From contig NZ_PZYZ01000009.1 of NCBI RefSeq assembly GCF_003047295.1, forward strand, positions 45,036 through 109,035: 64,000 nt of DNA, written 5' to 3'. The position numbers were made by a program, and so were the translations under genes. The stretch comes from Nocardioides sediminis. Its GTDB lineage: Bacteria > Actinomycetota > Actinomycetes > Propionibacteriales > Nocardioidaceae. Of the stretch, positions 26,463 through 35,161 are shown piece after piece. The notes under the pieces were generated by a model, which ran no database searches, was not told where the DNA came from, and saw only the letters and a program-made list of their open reading frames with translations. Numbering within the stretch: position 1 is the stretch's first letter; each line of letters begins with the position of its first letter.

Positions 26463-27176
26463 TCAGTCCAGGGTGACGCCGGAGATGGAGACGGTCTCCT
26501 TGGGGGCGCCGTCAGGGCCGCCCTCGGCGGTGCCCTTGGCGGCGACCTCCTCGAGCAGCTTGACGCCGGCCTCGTCGATGGTGCCGAACTCGGTGTAGAC
26601 GGGGTCGAGCACCCCGGAGTCGGCGTACACCAGGAAGAACTGGGAGCCGCCCGAGTCGGGCATGCTCGTCTTGGCCATCGCCAGCACGCCCGGCCCGTAC
26701 TTCTCCGAGCCGTCGACCTCGTCGGGGATGGTGTAGCCGGGACCGCCCATGCCGGAGGCGGTCGGGTCGCCGCACTGGAGCACGTAGATGCCCTCGGTCG
26801 TCAGGCGGTGGCACTCGGTGTCGTCGAAGTAGCCCTGCTCGGCGAGGGAGACGAAGTTGTTGACGTTGCACGGGGCGCCGTCGGCGTCGAGCTCGACGGC
26901 GATGTCGCCGACGTTGGTGCTGATGGTGGCGTCGACGGTGCCCGACACGGTGGCCTCGGCCGGGGGAGGCTCGACCTCCTTGGCCGGCTCGGAGCCGTCC
27001 TCGGGGTAGTCGCACGTCGTCCCGCCGGCAGCGGGCTCCTCGCCTGCGGCCTCGGACTCGCTCGACGCGCCGGTCGAGGGGTCGACGGCCTCGTCGTTGT
27101 CGGCCTCGTTGCCGCAGGCGGCGAGCAGGGACAGCGTCAGGAGGGCTGCGGTGGCGGGCAGGAGTCGCTTCAGCAT
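26463..27176 (-). CDS. Cyclophilin-type peptidyl-prolyl isomerase lipoprotein
   Basis: A 237-residue predicted lipoprotein: the signal peptide ends in the lipobox LLAAC with C21 the lipidated cysteine. An acidic, Ser/Ala-rich linker (about 22-75) leads to a cyclophilin domain (NVGDIAVELD, NNFVSLAEQGYFDDTECHRL, VLQCGDPTASGMGGPGYTIPDE, SQFFLVYAD). It should catalyse proline isomerisation outside the membrane. ATG 27176 lies 7 nt after a minus-strand TAGGAT box. It is divergent from the small membrane protein gene. Confidence 0.9.
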   Translation of the reverse strand: MLKRLLPATAALLTLSLLAACGNEADNDEAVDPSTGASSESEAAGEEPAAGGTTCDYPEDGSEPAKEVEPPPAEATVSGTVDATISTNVGDIAVELDADGAPCNVNNFVSLAEQGYFDDTECHRLTTEGIYVLQCGDPTASGMGGPGYTIPDEVDGSEKYGPGVLAMAKTSMPDSGGSQFFLVYADSGVLDPVYTEFGTIDEAGVKLLEEVAAKGTAEGGPDGAPKETVSISGVTLD

Positions 27177-27183
27177 GCGGGGG

Positions 27184-27189
27184 ATCCTA
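27184..27189 (-). promoter_or_regulatory. Leaderless -10 box of the cyclophilin lipoprotein gene
   Basis: Minus-strand TAGGAT ending 7 nt before ATG 27176. Confidence 0.5.
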
Positions 27190-27219
27190 CGCAGGCGCTG
27201 GTCGGTCGGAGCCTGCGCC

Positions 27220-27225
27220 TAGGAT
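27220..27225 (+). promoter_or_regulatory. Leaderless -10 box of the small membrane protein gene
   Basis: TAGGAT ending 7 nt before GTG 27233. This decides GTG 27233 rather than the in-frame ATG 27224, which lies inside the box. Confidence 0.5.
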
Positions 27226-27232
27226 GGCCGCC

Positions 27233-27589
27233 GTGAACCGGGAAAGGATCTTCGAGGCTGACAACGCCGCCGTGCTGGTCACCGTCGGGACGTTCCTGCT
27301 GCTCCTCGCGTGCCTGCCGCTGGCCATGGGGATGGACGAGCGGATCGATCGGGACCGCCCCATGTACGTCGACCTGTCCCGGATGGAGGCCCTCCAGACC
27401 GCCAGCGTGGCCACCACGGGGGCGATCGTGCCCCTCGAGCTCACGGGTGGCGAGTCGGCGGAGGTCGCCGGCCAGGAGTTCGTCGCCTCCGAGGGGGTCA
27501 GCGTCGTCGTGCGCGACGGGGAGGGCGACGAGACCTACTGCATCTCGGTCAGCAACCAGCACGACGCAGAGGCCGAGCACTGCGGCTGA
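27233..27589 (+). CDS. Small membrane-anchored protein of unknown function
   Basis: A 118-residue protein I do not recognise. A short basic N-terminus (MNRERIFEADNA) is followed by one membrane helix (about residues 11-32) and an extracytoplasmic domain of about 85 residues. That domain has two cysteines near the C-terminus (TYCISV ... AEHCG) that could form a disulfide. The start is GTG 27233, set by the TAGGAT box 7 nt upstream. The gene ends 4 nt before the convergent glycosyltransferase stop. Confidence 0.65.
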   Translation: MNRERIFEADNAAVLVTVGTFLLLLACLPLAMGMDERIDRDRPMYVDLSRMEALQTASVATTGAIVPLELTGGESAEVAGQEFVASEGVSVVVRDGEGDETYCISVSNQHDAEAEHCG

Positions 27590-27593
27590 GCGA

Positions 27594-29018
27594 TCACCCG
27601 CCGATCATCTCGGCGAACATCTCGGCGTACTGGATGAGATGACGGTCGCCGAGGAACCGGTCCAGCACCCGTTCGTGAGCGGCGTGGCCGAGCCGCCGGG
27701 CCCTCTCGGGGTCCCGCAGCAGCGAGTCGACGGCGATCGCGAAGGCCTCGAGGTCGAGCGGGTCGGGGAGGAGCAGCCCGCTGACCCCGTCCTCGACCTG
27801 GTCCAGGATGCCGCCGACCGCGGAGGCGACGACGGGCCGAGACTTCCACATCGGCTCGGTGACCGTGAGGCCGAAGCCCTCCACCAGGCTCTTCTGGACG
27901 ACGACCGAGGCGTGGCGCTGGAGCGCGTTCACGAGGTGGGCGTTCTCGTCGACGTCGTCCATCGGCAGGGCCGTGAGGTGGACCCGCTCCCGCATCCGGT
28001 CGGGCAGCGCCGCCCGGAGGTCGCGGCACTGGGCGAGGACCGCGGCGCCCTCGGGGTCGTCGGCCACGCCGGCGACGTCGGGTCCGGCCAGCACCAGGTG
28101 CGCGTCCTCGGGCAGCCGGCCCAGGTGGTCGGTGAAGCCGCGGAGCACGCCGGGCATGTCCTTGAGCCGGTCCCACCTGCTGACCTGGAGCACCACCCGT
28201 GCGCCCTCGGGCACGGGCGGGCCGTCCAGCATCAGGCTGGCGCGGGGGCGCACCCGTCCCGGCTCGCCCCGGCGACGCTCGAACGCCGGGCCAGCTCCGT
28301 CGGAGCCGTCGGCCATGAGCCCGGCGACCAGGAGGGAGGACCGCACGTCGCGGCCGCTGATCTCGGCGTTCTTGGCGCTGAACGGGTCGAGGGACGGGGG
28401 CACCACGCGGAGCCGCTCGGGCGGGACCCACGCCGGTGCGTACTGGCGCCGGGAGAAGACGAACTCCTGGGCGCCCTCGACGTACGGGCGCAGGAAGCTC
28501 CAGCCGATCTCGGACAGCTCGTGCGGCTCGTCACGGCCGATGTGGCACCGCCACGCGACGAGGGCGCCGTGGGCGGTGAGGCCGTCCACGAGGCCTGCGG
28601 CCTGCGGGTCGTGGAGCAGCACGATGTCCCCGGGACGCACGCGGTCGAGCGCGTCGCGCAGGTTGTGGGCGAGCACCTCCTCGTAGTGGGCCCGGGCCTC
28701 GGCGTCCAGGTCCCCGCCGTCGCCGAAGGAGCCGTGGAGGAAGTTGTGCAGGCGCTTGGTGACGGTGAAGAACCCGGGGTCGCCGTCGAGGACGAGCCAG
28801 CGGGTGTCGACGCCCGCCCCGCGTCCGTAGGCCAGCAACACCTGCAGCAGCTCGGCCACCCCGCCGCCCTGTGCCGTCGCGTTGATGTTCCACACCACAC
28901 GGCCGCTCAGCTGCTGGGCCGCCTCGACCGCGCGGCAGCGGAGCGCCTCGGCGCGGTCGGGAGGGAGGATCCCGGCCAGCCGCTCGAGGTCCAGGGCGTC
29001 GATCCGTACCTCGTGCAC
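27594..29018 (-). CDS. GT4 glycosyltransferase, trehalose synthase (TreT)-like
   Basis: A 474-residue GT-B retaining glycosyltransferase. The N-terminal phrase GRVVWNINATAQGGGVAELLQVLLAYGRGAGVDTRWLVL and later FFTVTKRLHNFLHG and LLHDPQAAGL resemble the TreT group, which makes trehalose from NDP-glucose and glucose. The C-terminal nucleotide-sugar site is EGFGLTVTEPMWKSRPVV. Substrates are inferred from similarity remembered for the family, not shown. The GTG start is 1 nt after the stop of the flavoprotein gene, so it is the last gene of the 2-oxoacid oxidoreductase operon. Confidence 0.8.
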   Translation of the reverse strand: MHEVRIDALDLERLAGILPPDRAEALRCRAVEAAQQLSGRVVWNINATAQGGGVAELLQVLLAYGRGAGVDTRWLVLDGDPGFFTVTKRLHNFLHGSFGDGGDLDAEARAHYEEVLAHNLRDALDRVRPGDIVLLHDPQAAGLVDGLTAHGALVAWRCHIGRDEPHELSEIGWSFLRPYVEGAQEFVFSRRQYAPAWVPPERLRVVPPSLDPFSAKNAEISGRDVRSSLLVAGLMADGSDGAGPAFERRRGEPGRVRPRASLMLDGPPVPEGARVVLQVSRWDRLKDMPGVLRGFTDHLGRLPEDAHLVLAGPDVAGVADDPEGAAVLAQCRDLRAALPDRMRERVHLTALPMDDVDENAHLVNALQRHASVVVQKSLVEGFGLTVTEPMWKSRPVVASAVGGILDQVEDGVSGLLLPDPLDLEAFAIAVDSLLRDPERARRLGHAAHERVLDRFLGDRHLIQYAEMFAEMIGG

Positions 29019-29019
29019 G

Positions 29020-30651
29020 TCAGATCTTCTCCGGGACCATGGAGATGGCCCCCGACGGGCACTCGGCCACGCAGAGGCCGCATCCCTTGCAGTAGTCCAG
29101 GTCGATCAGGTAGGCGGCCCGTCCGGGCCGGTCCAGCTTGATGACCGCGTTGTCGGGGCAGACGCCGTAGCAGTTGTCGCAGCCGAAGCAGCTGCCGCAC
29201 GACATGCACCGCCGAGCCTCCAGGAGGGCCGTCGACTCGTCGTGCCCGAGCACCACCTCGTCGAACGTGGACTCCCGCCTGGCCCGCTCGAGCAGCGGCC
29301 GGTGGGCGCGCGGGGCGTCCGAGTAGTACCAGGTGTTGAGCGTGTCGAACGTCGCGAGCTCCGGTCGTACGACGGGTTCGGGGGCCGCGCCCGACAGCCA
29401 GGCGTCGATGTGGCGCGCCGCCCGCTTGCCGTGCCCGATCGCCACGGTGACCGACCGTTCGTGGGGGACCATGTCGCCGCCGGCGAAGACTCCGGGGCAG
29501 CCGGTCATCAGGTCCGGACCGACCGCGACCACGCCGTCCTCGACGACCAGGCCGGGCACCCCGTCGAGCAGCGACAGGTCGGTGTCCTGGCCGAGCGCCA
29601 GCACGAGGGAGTCCGCCTCGAGCTCGTCGAGCTCGCCGGTGGGTCGGGGGAAGCCGTCGTCGTCGAGCTCCATCCGCTCCACGACCAGGCGCCCGGAGTC
29701 GACCTGCTTGATGGTGGTGAGCCAGCTGAACAGCACGCCCTCGTCCTCGGCCTCCGCGACCTCGGAGGGGTGTGCAGGCATCCGGTCGCGAGTGCGGCGG
29801 TAGACCACGACGGCCTCGGAGGCGCCCAGCCGTCGCGCGCTGCGGGCCGCGTCCATCGCGGTGTTGCCCCCGCCGTAGACCGCGACCCGCCGGCCGAGCA
29901 GCGGCTTCTCCCCGGCCTCGAGGTCGCGGAGCATCTCGACCGCGTCGAGCACGTGGGCCGCCGAGCCGGCAGGGATGTAGGCCCGCTTGCCCAGCTGGGC
30001 GCCGACGGCGAGGAAGACCGCGTCGTAATCGCCCCGCACGGCGTCGAGGTCGGTGACCTTGGTGTCGAGCTCGAGGGTGACGCCGAGGTCGAGGATGCGC
30101 TGGACCTCGGCGTCGAGGACGTCGCGGGGGAGGCGGTAGCGGGGGATGCCGAAGCGCATCATGCCGCCGGCCATCGGGCCGGCCTCCTTGATGGTGACCG
30201 CGTGGCCGCGGAGCGCGAGGTGGTAGGCCGCGGAGAGCCCCGAGGGCCCGGCACCGACGACCAGCACCCGCGTGCCGGAGGACGGCACGGGCACCGACAC
30301 CTGCCAGCCGCGGCGGATGGCCTCGTCGCCGACGAACCGCTCGACCGAGTTGATGCCGACCGCCTCGTCGAGCTGGGCGCGGTTGCACGCGGTCTCGCAC
30401 GGGTGGTAGCAGACGCGGCCCATGACGGCGGGGAACGGGTTGTCCTCCATGATCCTGCGCCACGCCCGCTCGTAGCCATCGCCGCCCTCCTCGGCCTCGT
30501 AGAGCCAGCCCTGGACGTCCTCCCCGGCCGGGCAGCCGTCGCTGCAGGGGGACAGGCGGTCGATGTAGACGGCCCGCTCGGTGCGCCACGACCCGGTCTT
30601 GTTGGCGCGGCTCGAGCCGACGTCCAGGGTGATCGCGAAGGGCTTGTCCAT
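29020..30651 (-). CDS. GltD-like FAD/NAD(P) oxidoreductase fused to 2[4Fe-4S] ferredoxin
   Basis: A 543-residue electron-transfer protein. The N-terminal part (about 1-120) has the Cys-rich Fe-S region of GltD-type proteins (SPCSDGCPAG, CYHPCETACNR). Two dinucleotide folds follow: VLVVGAGPSGLSAAYHLALRG for FAD and VAVYGGGNTAMDAARSARRLG for NAD(P)H. The C-terminus (about 475-543) carries two ferredoxin clusters (CMSCGSCFGCDNCYGVCP and DYCKGCGLCVAECPSGAI). It probably serves as the delta subunit of the 2-oxoacid oxidoreductase and passes electrons between ferredoxin clusters and NAD(P). I use ATG 30651 with AAGGAG 8 nt before it; GTG 30654 is an alternative. Confidence 0.85.
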   Translation of the reverse strand: MDKPFAITLDVGSSRANKTGSWRTERAVYIDRLSPCSDGCPAGEDVQGWLYEAEEGGDGYERAWRRIMEDNPFPAVMGRVCYHPCETACNRAQLDEAVGINSVERFVGDEAIRRGWQVSVPVPSSGTRVLVVGAGPSGLSAAYHLALRGHAVTIKEAGPMAGGMMRFGIPRYRLPRDVLDAEVQRILDLGVTLELDTKVTDLDAVRGDYDAVFLAVGAQLGKRAYIPAGSAAHVLDAVEMLRDLEAGEKPLLGRRVAVYGGGNTAMDAARSARRLGASEAVVVYRRTRDRMPAHPSEVAEAEDEGVLFSWLTTIKQVDSGRLVVERMELDDDGFPRPTGELDELEADSLVLALGQDTDLSLLDGVPGLVVEDGVVAVGPDLMTGCPGVFAGGDMVPHERSVTVAIGHGKRAARHIDAWLSGAAPEPVVRPELATFDTLNTWYYSDAPRAHRPLLERARRESTFDEVVLGHDESTALLEARRCMSCGSCFGCDNCYGVCPDNAVIKLDRPGRAAYLIDLDYCKGCGLCVAECPSGAISMVPEKI

Positions 30652-31652
30652 CACGCGTCTCCTTCCGGGAGCAGCCCGAAGCGGGCGATGTTGCGGTCAG
30701 CCCCCGCCTGGATCCGGGCGACGACGTCCGGCCGGGGGTTGTCCCCGAAGAGGTGGGCGTACCTGCGCTGGGGGCGCAGGTAGTCCTCGACCGGCACCTG
30801 CCGCCGGATCCGTGACACCTCGGTCACCTGCCCGCCCTCGGCCTCGAACACCGGGAAGATCCCGGTCTCCTTGGCCAGCCTGGCGAGCTTGATCGTGTCC
30901 GCCGACGCCGCCCCCCAACCCAGCGGACAGGGCACGAAGACGTGCAGGTAACGGGCTCCGCGGAAAGTCATCGCCTTCTCGACCTTGTGCTCGAGGTCGC
31001 GCAGCTCCGCGACGGTCGCGGTGGCGACGTACGGGATCTCGTGCGCCATGGCGATGAGCGGCACGGACTTGCCCTGCCCGAAGGCGTTGCCGGGATGGTG
31101 CCCCAGCACCTTGGTGGTGTTGGTGGCGGCCCCCGGTGGCGTCGCCCCGGAGCGCTGGACGCCGGTGTTCATGTAGCCCTCGTTGTCGTAGCAGACGAAG
31201 AGCACGTCGTCGTTGCGCTCGAACATCCCCGACAGCGTGCCGAAGCCGATGTCCACCGTGCCGCCGTCGCCGGCCTGCCCGATGACGCGGATGTCGTCGC
31301 GGCCGCTCGCCCGCAGCGCCGCGGCGACCCCGGACGCGACCGCCGGGCCGTTGCCGAACAGCGAGTGCAGCCAGGGGAGCTGCCACGACGACTCGGGGTA
31401 GGGGGTGGAGAAGACCTCGAGGCAGCCCGTCGAGTTGACTGCGACCAGCCGGCCGTCGGTGGCCCGCATGGCGGCGTCGAGCACGTAGCGGGCCCCGAGC
31501 GCCTCCCCGCAGCCCTGGCAGGCGCGGTGCCCCGACGTCAACGAGTTGGACCGGCCAGTGCGGGCCTGCACCGAGCGCTGCTGGGGGTCCAGCAGCCGGT
31601 TGCCGACGACGAACGTGCCGGTCTGGTAGAGCTTGATCTCCTGGAAGGTCAC
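30651..31652 (-). CDS. porB: 2-oxoacid:ferredoxin oxidoreductase, beta (TPP) subunit
   Basis: A 333-residue thiamine-diphosphate subunit. The TPP-binding motif runs from GDG (128-130) to N157 in FVCYDNEGYMNTG. Cluster cysteines C45 and C48 (ACQGCGEALGARY) and C77 (NSTGCLEV) fit the pyruvate:ferredoxin oxidoreductase beta chain. The reaction is CoA-dependent oxidative decarboxylation of a 2-oxoacid, or the reverse. Pyruvate is the likeliest substrate by subunit organisation, but 2-oxoglutarate or branched-chain acids cannot be excluded. It is 9 nt from the alpha gene, and its TGA overlaps the flavoprotein ATG. Confidence 0.88.
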   Translation of the reverse strand: MTFQEIKLYQTGTFVVGNRLLDPQQRSVQARTGRSNSLTSGHRACQGCGEALGARYVLDAAMRATDGRLVAVNSTGCLEVFSTPYPESSWQLPWLHSLFGNGPAVASGVAAALRASGRDDIRVIGQAGDGGTVDIGFGTLSGMFERNDDVLFVCYDNEGYMNTGVQRSGATPPGAATNTTKVLGHHPGNAFGQGKSVPLIAMAHEIPYVATATVAELRDLEHKVEKAMTFRGARYLHVFVPCPLGWGAASADTIKLARLAKETGIFPVFEAEGGQVTEVSRIRRQVPVEDYLRPQRRYAHLFGDNPRPDVVARIQAGADRNIARFGLLPEGDA

Positions 31653-31661
31653 GTCGGGCTC

Positions 31662-32924
31662 CTAGTCGTATGCGCCGGAGGCCACGGTGCCGATCTCCCG
31701 CAGCATGCTCTCGGCGTGCGGCCCGGGCCTCCGGCCGCCGCGCGCGCGGGTCAGCTCGCGCTCGACCAGCGCGATGTCGAGGTCGAGGAAGTGGAGGCGT
31801 GCCGGGTCCAGCCGGTCGGCGACCACGTCCTCGAGCAGGCGGTGCAGCGAGGCCCGGGTGACGGCACGTCCGCCGAGGCCGGCCACCACGTCGTGCACGA
31901 CGAGGGGGAGTCCCCGGGTGGCGTCGCGGACGTTCTGCCCCACGATGCCGCCGGCACCCACGGCGAACGCGCGCTCCACCACCACGACGCGGGCCGCCCG
32001 GTGCAGGGCGTCTCGGACCTCCGCAGCCGGCCAGGGGCGGAAGCAGGTGATGCCGAGGGCCCCGATGGCCACCCCGAGCTCGCGCATCTCGTCGACCACG
32101 TCCTCGATCGTGCCGAGCACCGAGCCCAGGGCCACCACGACGGTCTCGGCGTCCTCGAGGCGGTAGGGCCGCACGAGGCCCCCGGAGTCCCGCCCGAACC
32201 GGCTGCGGAACTCGGCCGCGATCACGGGGATCTCGTCCAGCGCGGCCAGCTGCTTGGCGTGCATCAGGTACTTGACCTCGGTGAACGCCTCGGGGCCGAC
32301 CATCGCGCCGATGGTCACCGGCTCCTCCGGGTCGAGCTGCTGCTGGGGGAGGAAGCGGGGGAGGAACGCGTCGACCTCGTCCTGCGTGGGGAGGTCGACC
32401 TCCTCGACGGCGTGCGTGAGCACGAAGCCGTCCATGCAGACCATGACGGGCACGGACAGGGACTCGGCGAGCCGGAAGGCCTGGAGGTGCAGGTCGACCG
32501 CGCGCTGGTTGGACTCGGCGAAGAGCTGGACCCAGCCGCAGTCGCGCATCGCCATGGTGTCGGAGTGGTCGTTCCAGATGTTGATCGGTGCCCCGATCGC
32601 CCGGTTGGCGACGGTCATCACAACCGGCAGTCCCAGTCCGGAGGCGTTGAACAGCGCCTCGGCCATGAACAGCAGCCCCTGGCTGGACGTGGCCGTGTAG
32701 GAGCGGACGCCCGCGGCGGACGCACCGATGCAGGCGGACATCGCGCCGAACTCGGACTCGACGAGGAGGTACTCGCAGTCGGCCAGCTCGCCGGTGCGGA
32801 CGCGGTCGGAGAGGGACTCCACGATGTGGGTCTGCGGGGAGATCGGGTACGCCGCGACGACCTGCGGGCGGCACAGGGTCACCGCCCGGGCGACGGCCTG
32901 CGAGCCCTCGACCTGGCTACGCAT
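31662..32924 (-). CDS. porA: 2-oxoacid:ferredoxin oxidoreductase, alpha subunit
   Basis: A 420-residue alpha chain. It has the pyrimidine-binding TPP domain (VVAAYPISPQTHIVESLSDRV, YLLVESEFGAMSACIGASAAGVRSYTATSSQGLLFMAEALF) and a transketolase C-terminal-like domain II (VVVALGSVLGTIEDVVDEMRELG). The phrase NIWNDHSDTMAMRDCGWVQLFAES is typical of the pyruvate type. It overlaps the gamma gene by 8 nt. It forms the catalytic core with the beta chain encoded next. Confidence 0.88.
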   Translation of the reverse strand: MRSQVEGSQAVARAVTLCRPQVVAAYPISPQTHIVESLSDRVRTGELADCEYLLVESEFGAMSACIGASAAGVRSYTATSSQGLLFMAEALFNASGLGLPVVMTVANRAIGAPINIWNDHSDTMAMRDCGWVQLFAESNQRAVDLHLQAFRLAESLSVPVMVCMDGFVLTHAVEEVDLPTQDEVDAFLPRFLPQQQLDPEEPVTIGAMVGPEAFTEVKYLMHAKQLAALDEIPVIAAEFRSRFGRDSGGLVRPYRLEDAETVVVALGSVLGTIEDVVDEMRELGVAIGALGITCFRPWPAAEVRDALHRAARVVVVERAFAVGAGGIVGQNVRDATRGLPLVVHDVVAGLGGRAVTRASLHRLLEDVVADRLDPARLHFLDLDIALVERELTRARGGRRPGPHAESMLREIGTVASGAYD

Positions 32925-33498
32925 CGGTCAGCCTCCGCATCGTGGTCAGGACGTGCTCGTACGCCGCCTCGGCGGCGTGGGCGTTGCCCTCGCCGACCTG
33001 GCCCGGGAACCGGTCCCGGATGGCGTCGGTGACCGAGGACAACGACACCTGGCCGGTCAGCGCCGCGAGGGCGCCGAGCAGGGGAGCGTTGGGCAGGGGC
33101 CGACCGAGGTGCTCGCGGGCGATGTCGGTCGCAGGCACGGCCACGACGTGCTCGGGGGTGAGCGTCTCCACGAGCTCGGCGAGGCCCAGCTGGTCGAGGG
33201 TGGCTGAGGTGTTGACCACCAGGAAGCCGTCGGGCTTCAGGCCGGCGAAGACGTCGACCTGGTGCAGCAGGGTCGGGTCCTGCACGACCAGCGCATCGGG
33301 CTCGGCGACCGGCTCGTGCGAGCGGATGGGCCGCGTGTCGATGCGGCAGAAGGACACGACCGGCGCTCCGGTGCGCTCGGAGCCGAACGTGGGGAAGGCC
33401 TGCGCGTGGAGGCCCTCGTCGAAGGCGGCCACGGACAACAGCTCGGCCGCGGTGACCGCTCCCTGGCCGCCCCGGCCGTGGATGCGTACGGCGAACAC
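32917..33498 (-). CDS. porG: 2-oxoacid:ferredoxin oxidoreductase, gamma subunit
   Basis: A 193-residue gamma chain with the family N-terminus VRIHGRGGQGAVTAAELLSVAAFDEG and the central FPTFGSERTGAPVVSFCRID. This domain contributes to CoA binding in the enzyme. It precedes the alpha gene with an 8-nt overlap, giving the order gamma, alpha, beta, then a flavoprotein carrying the ferredoxin (delta-like) domain. Such enzymes are typical of anaerobes and archaea, less common in aerobic actinobacteria. Confidence 0.87.
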   Translation of the reverse strand: MFAVRIHGRGGQGAVTAAELLSVAAFDEGLHAQAFPTFGSERTGAPVVSFCRIDTRPIRSHEPVAEPDALVVQDPTLLHQVDVFAGLKPDGFLVVNTSATLDQLGLAELVETLTPEHVVAVPATDIAREHLGRPLPNAPLLGALAALTGQVSLSSVTDAIRDRFPGQVGEGNAHAAEAAYEHVLTTMRRLTDA

Positions 33499-33512
33499 GG
33501 CGCTCCTTCCCC

Positions 33513-33698
33513 TCAGCGCGCCAGTGCCTGGAAGGCCTCGTAGACCATCCAGGCGGGCCAGAAGAGTCCCTGCACGATCGAGAGCGCGTGCTCCCAGAAG
33601 CCGTCGGCCTCCTGCCAGAACCAGACCAGCGCTCCGAAGATGCCCAGGCCGTAGATCGCGCCGCCGCCGGCGGCGGCCCCCGCGTTGTTGTCAGCCAT
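33513..33698 (-). CDS. Small membrane protein (61 aa), first gene of the por operon
   Basis: A 61-residue protein: MADNNAG, an Ala/Gly stretch, then two hydrophobic segments (about 14-30, IYGLGIFGALVWFWQ; about 38-58, ALSIVQGLFWPAWMVYEAF). GGAGGG lies about 5 nt before the ATG. It ends 14 nt before the gamma subunit start, so it is probably the first gene of that operon. I recall similar very short Ala/Gly plus Trp-rich membrane proteins in other actinobacteria without a known role. Overlapping longer frames in other phases are antisense or shadow frames of the HNH gene. Confidence 0.65.
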   Translation of the reverse strand: MADNNAGAAAGGGAIYGLGIFGALVWFWQEADGFWEHALSIVQGLFWPAWMVYEAFQALAR

Positions 33699-33805
33699 CT
33701 GGTCCCTCCCCGTCCGCCTCTGGGCTCCAGCGTCGTCCCGCCGCGCGTCGGCGCGCACGGGGCGAAGGTCCCGAGATGTGGGACGGGGGACCGCCTCGCC
33801 GCCGG

Positions 33806-35161
33806 TCAGCCGGCGCGACGCAGCAGCAGCTCGGCGACGCGGCGTTCTGCGGGGGAGACGCTCTCGGCGGCGTGGGGCTGGTCGGGTGCGCGGGAGTGGT
33901 GCACCTGACCGGTGGGGGTGGTGACGACGATGTCGGTGACCGCGAGCGGGTCCGGGACTGGCTCGTGCCGCCAGCCGGGGGACTCCTTGGCGTAGTTGCA
34001 GGCCTTGCAGAGCCCCTGCGCATTGGCGAGGGTGGTGCTGCCTCCGGCGGCGCGGGCGGTGACGTGGTCGCGGTGGCGGATCCGGGCGTTGCAGTAGGGC
34101 GTGCGGCAGCGGCGGTCGCGGAGGTCGATGATGTCGGCCAGCCCGTTGCGGAAGTGGCTGGAGGTGGTCTCGGTGGCGAGGAGCGCTCCGGAACCGGGCA
34201 TCGCGAACAGGCGCTGCACGGTGGAGCGCAGGTGCTCTGCGCCGGCGGCGACCAGGCGACGAGCGACGGAGGCGGGCACGTAGCCGGCGCCGGCGACGTA
34301 GCCCGGGTCGTCGTTGCATCCGAGCAGCGTCCCGGCGCCCAGCACGACCTTCAGGGCGACCGGCGTCGGGGCGGTCGCGCTCGGGCCGCCGAGGCGCTGG
34401 ACGAGGACGTCGGCGACGACCTGCGCGCGGGTGCGGTCGTCACCGGCGGTCCGGGCCTTGTCGGCGGTGGCGTCCAGGGCGGTCATGATCGCGGAGACGT
34501 CGGTCGCGGGCAGGACTGCCGTGAGCTGCCCCATGCCGTCGCCGAGGACGCGGCCACTGACGCGACGTCTGGCGCGGGCACGAGCCTGGCGGGCGAGCCA
34601 GTCCTCCTCGTCCCGGCGCAGCACCTCGCGTCGTACGACGTCGCGGAGGTCGGCGTCCCCGAGGCCGTCCACCAAGGGCGCGACGGTGGCGTCGACTCCG
34701 CGGCGCTGGTCGCGCGTGAGGTCGGAGGTCTCGGCGGCGATGATCTCCGCGCGGCGCTCGTTGAGGTCGCCCCGCTCGAGCGCCGCCATGGTGTGGGGGA
34801 GGTCGGTCAACAGGGCTCGGGCGAGGCGGAGCTTGAGACGTCCCTGATGGGGGGACTCGCGGCGGGCGAGCGCGATCTCGGTGCCCACGCCGGCGTCCGG
34901 GTTGGGACGTCGTCGCTGCGGGTCGAGGAGACGGCGGGCCTCCGCCTGTGCCCGCCGGTGCTGGTCGAGGTCGTGGGCGAGGCGCGCCTGTGCCGCGCAG
35001 ACGGCGGACTTCAACCGCTCGAGCTCGTCCATCTGCTCGATGCCGCCCCGAGGGTCGCCGGCCAGGGGGAGGGCCGCCAGCTGGTCGCGCACGGCGCGGA
35101 CGGCCCCTCCAGGAGCCGTGGAGGCATCCGGGTGTTGTGGCGACGACGGTGGTTCGAACAT
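33806..35161 (-). CDS. DUF222 / HNH endonuclease (13E12-repeat type)
   Basis: A 451-residue protein with an N-terminal DUF222 domain (about 30-320, Ala/Arg-rich) and a C-terminal HNH nuclease motif (DRRCRTPYCNARIRHRDHVTARAAGGSTTLANAQGLCKACNYAKE, with zinc-binding Cys pairs). These genes are multi-copy in actinobacteria (REP13E12 in mycobacteria) and their physiological function is unclear. The start is ATG 35161 (MFEPPSSPQH); it sits inside a consensus LexA box, so expression should be SOS-induced. A longer in-frame extension upstream crosses that box and is rejected. Confidence 0.88.
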   Translation of the reverse strand: MFEPPSSPQHPDASTAPGGAVRAVRDQLAALPLAGDPRGGIEQMDELERLKSAVCAAQARLAHDLDQHRRAQAEARRLLDPQRRRPNPDAGVGTEIALARRESPHQGRLKLRLARALLTDLPHTMAALERGDLNERRAEIIAAETSDLTRDQRRGVDATVAPLVDGLGDADLRDVVRREVLRRDEEDWLARQARARARRRVSGRVLGDGMGQLTAVLPATDVSAIMTALDATADKARTAGDDRTRAQVVADVLVQRLGGPSATAPTPVALKVVLGAGTLLGCNDDPGYVAGAGYVPASVARRLVAAGAEHLRSTVQRLFAMPGSGALLATETTSSHFRNGLADIIDLRDRRCRTPYCNARIRHRDHVTARAAGGSTTLANAQGLCKACNYAKESPGWRHEPVPDPLAVTDIVVTTPTGQVHHSRAPDQPHAAESVSPAERRVAELLLRRAG

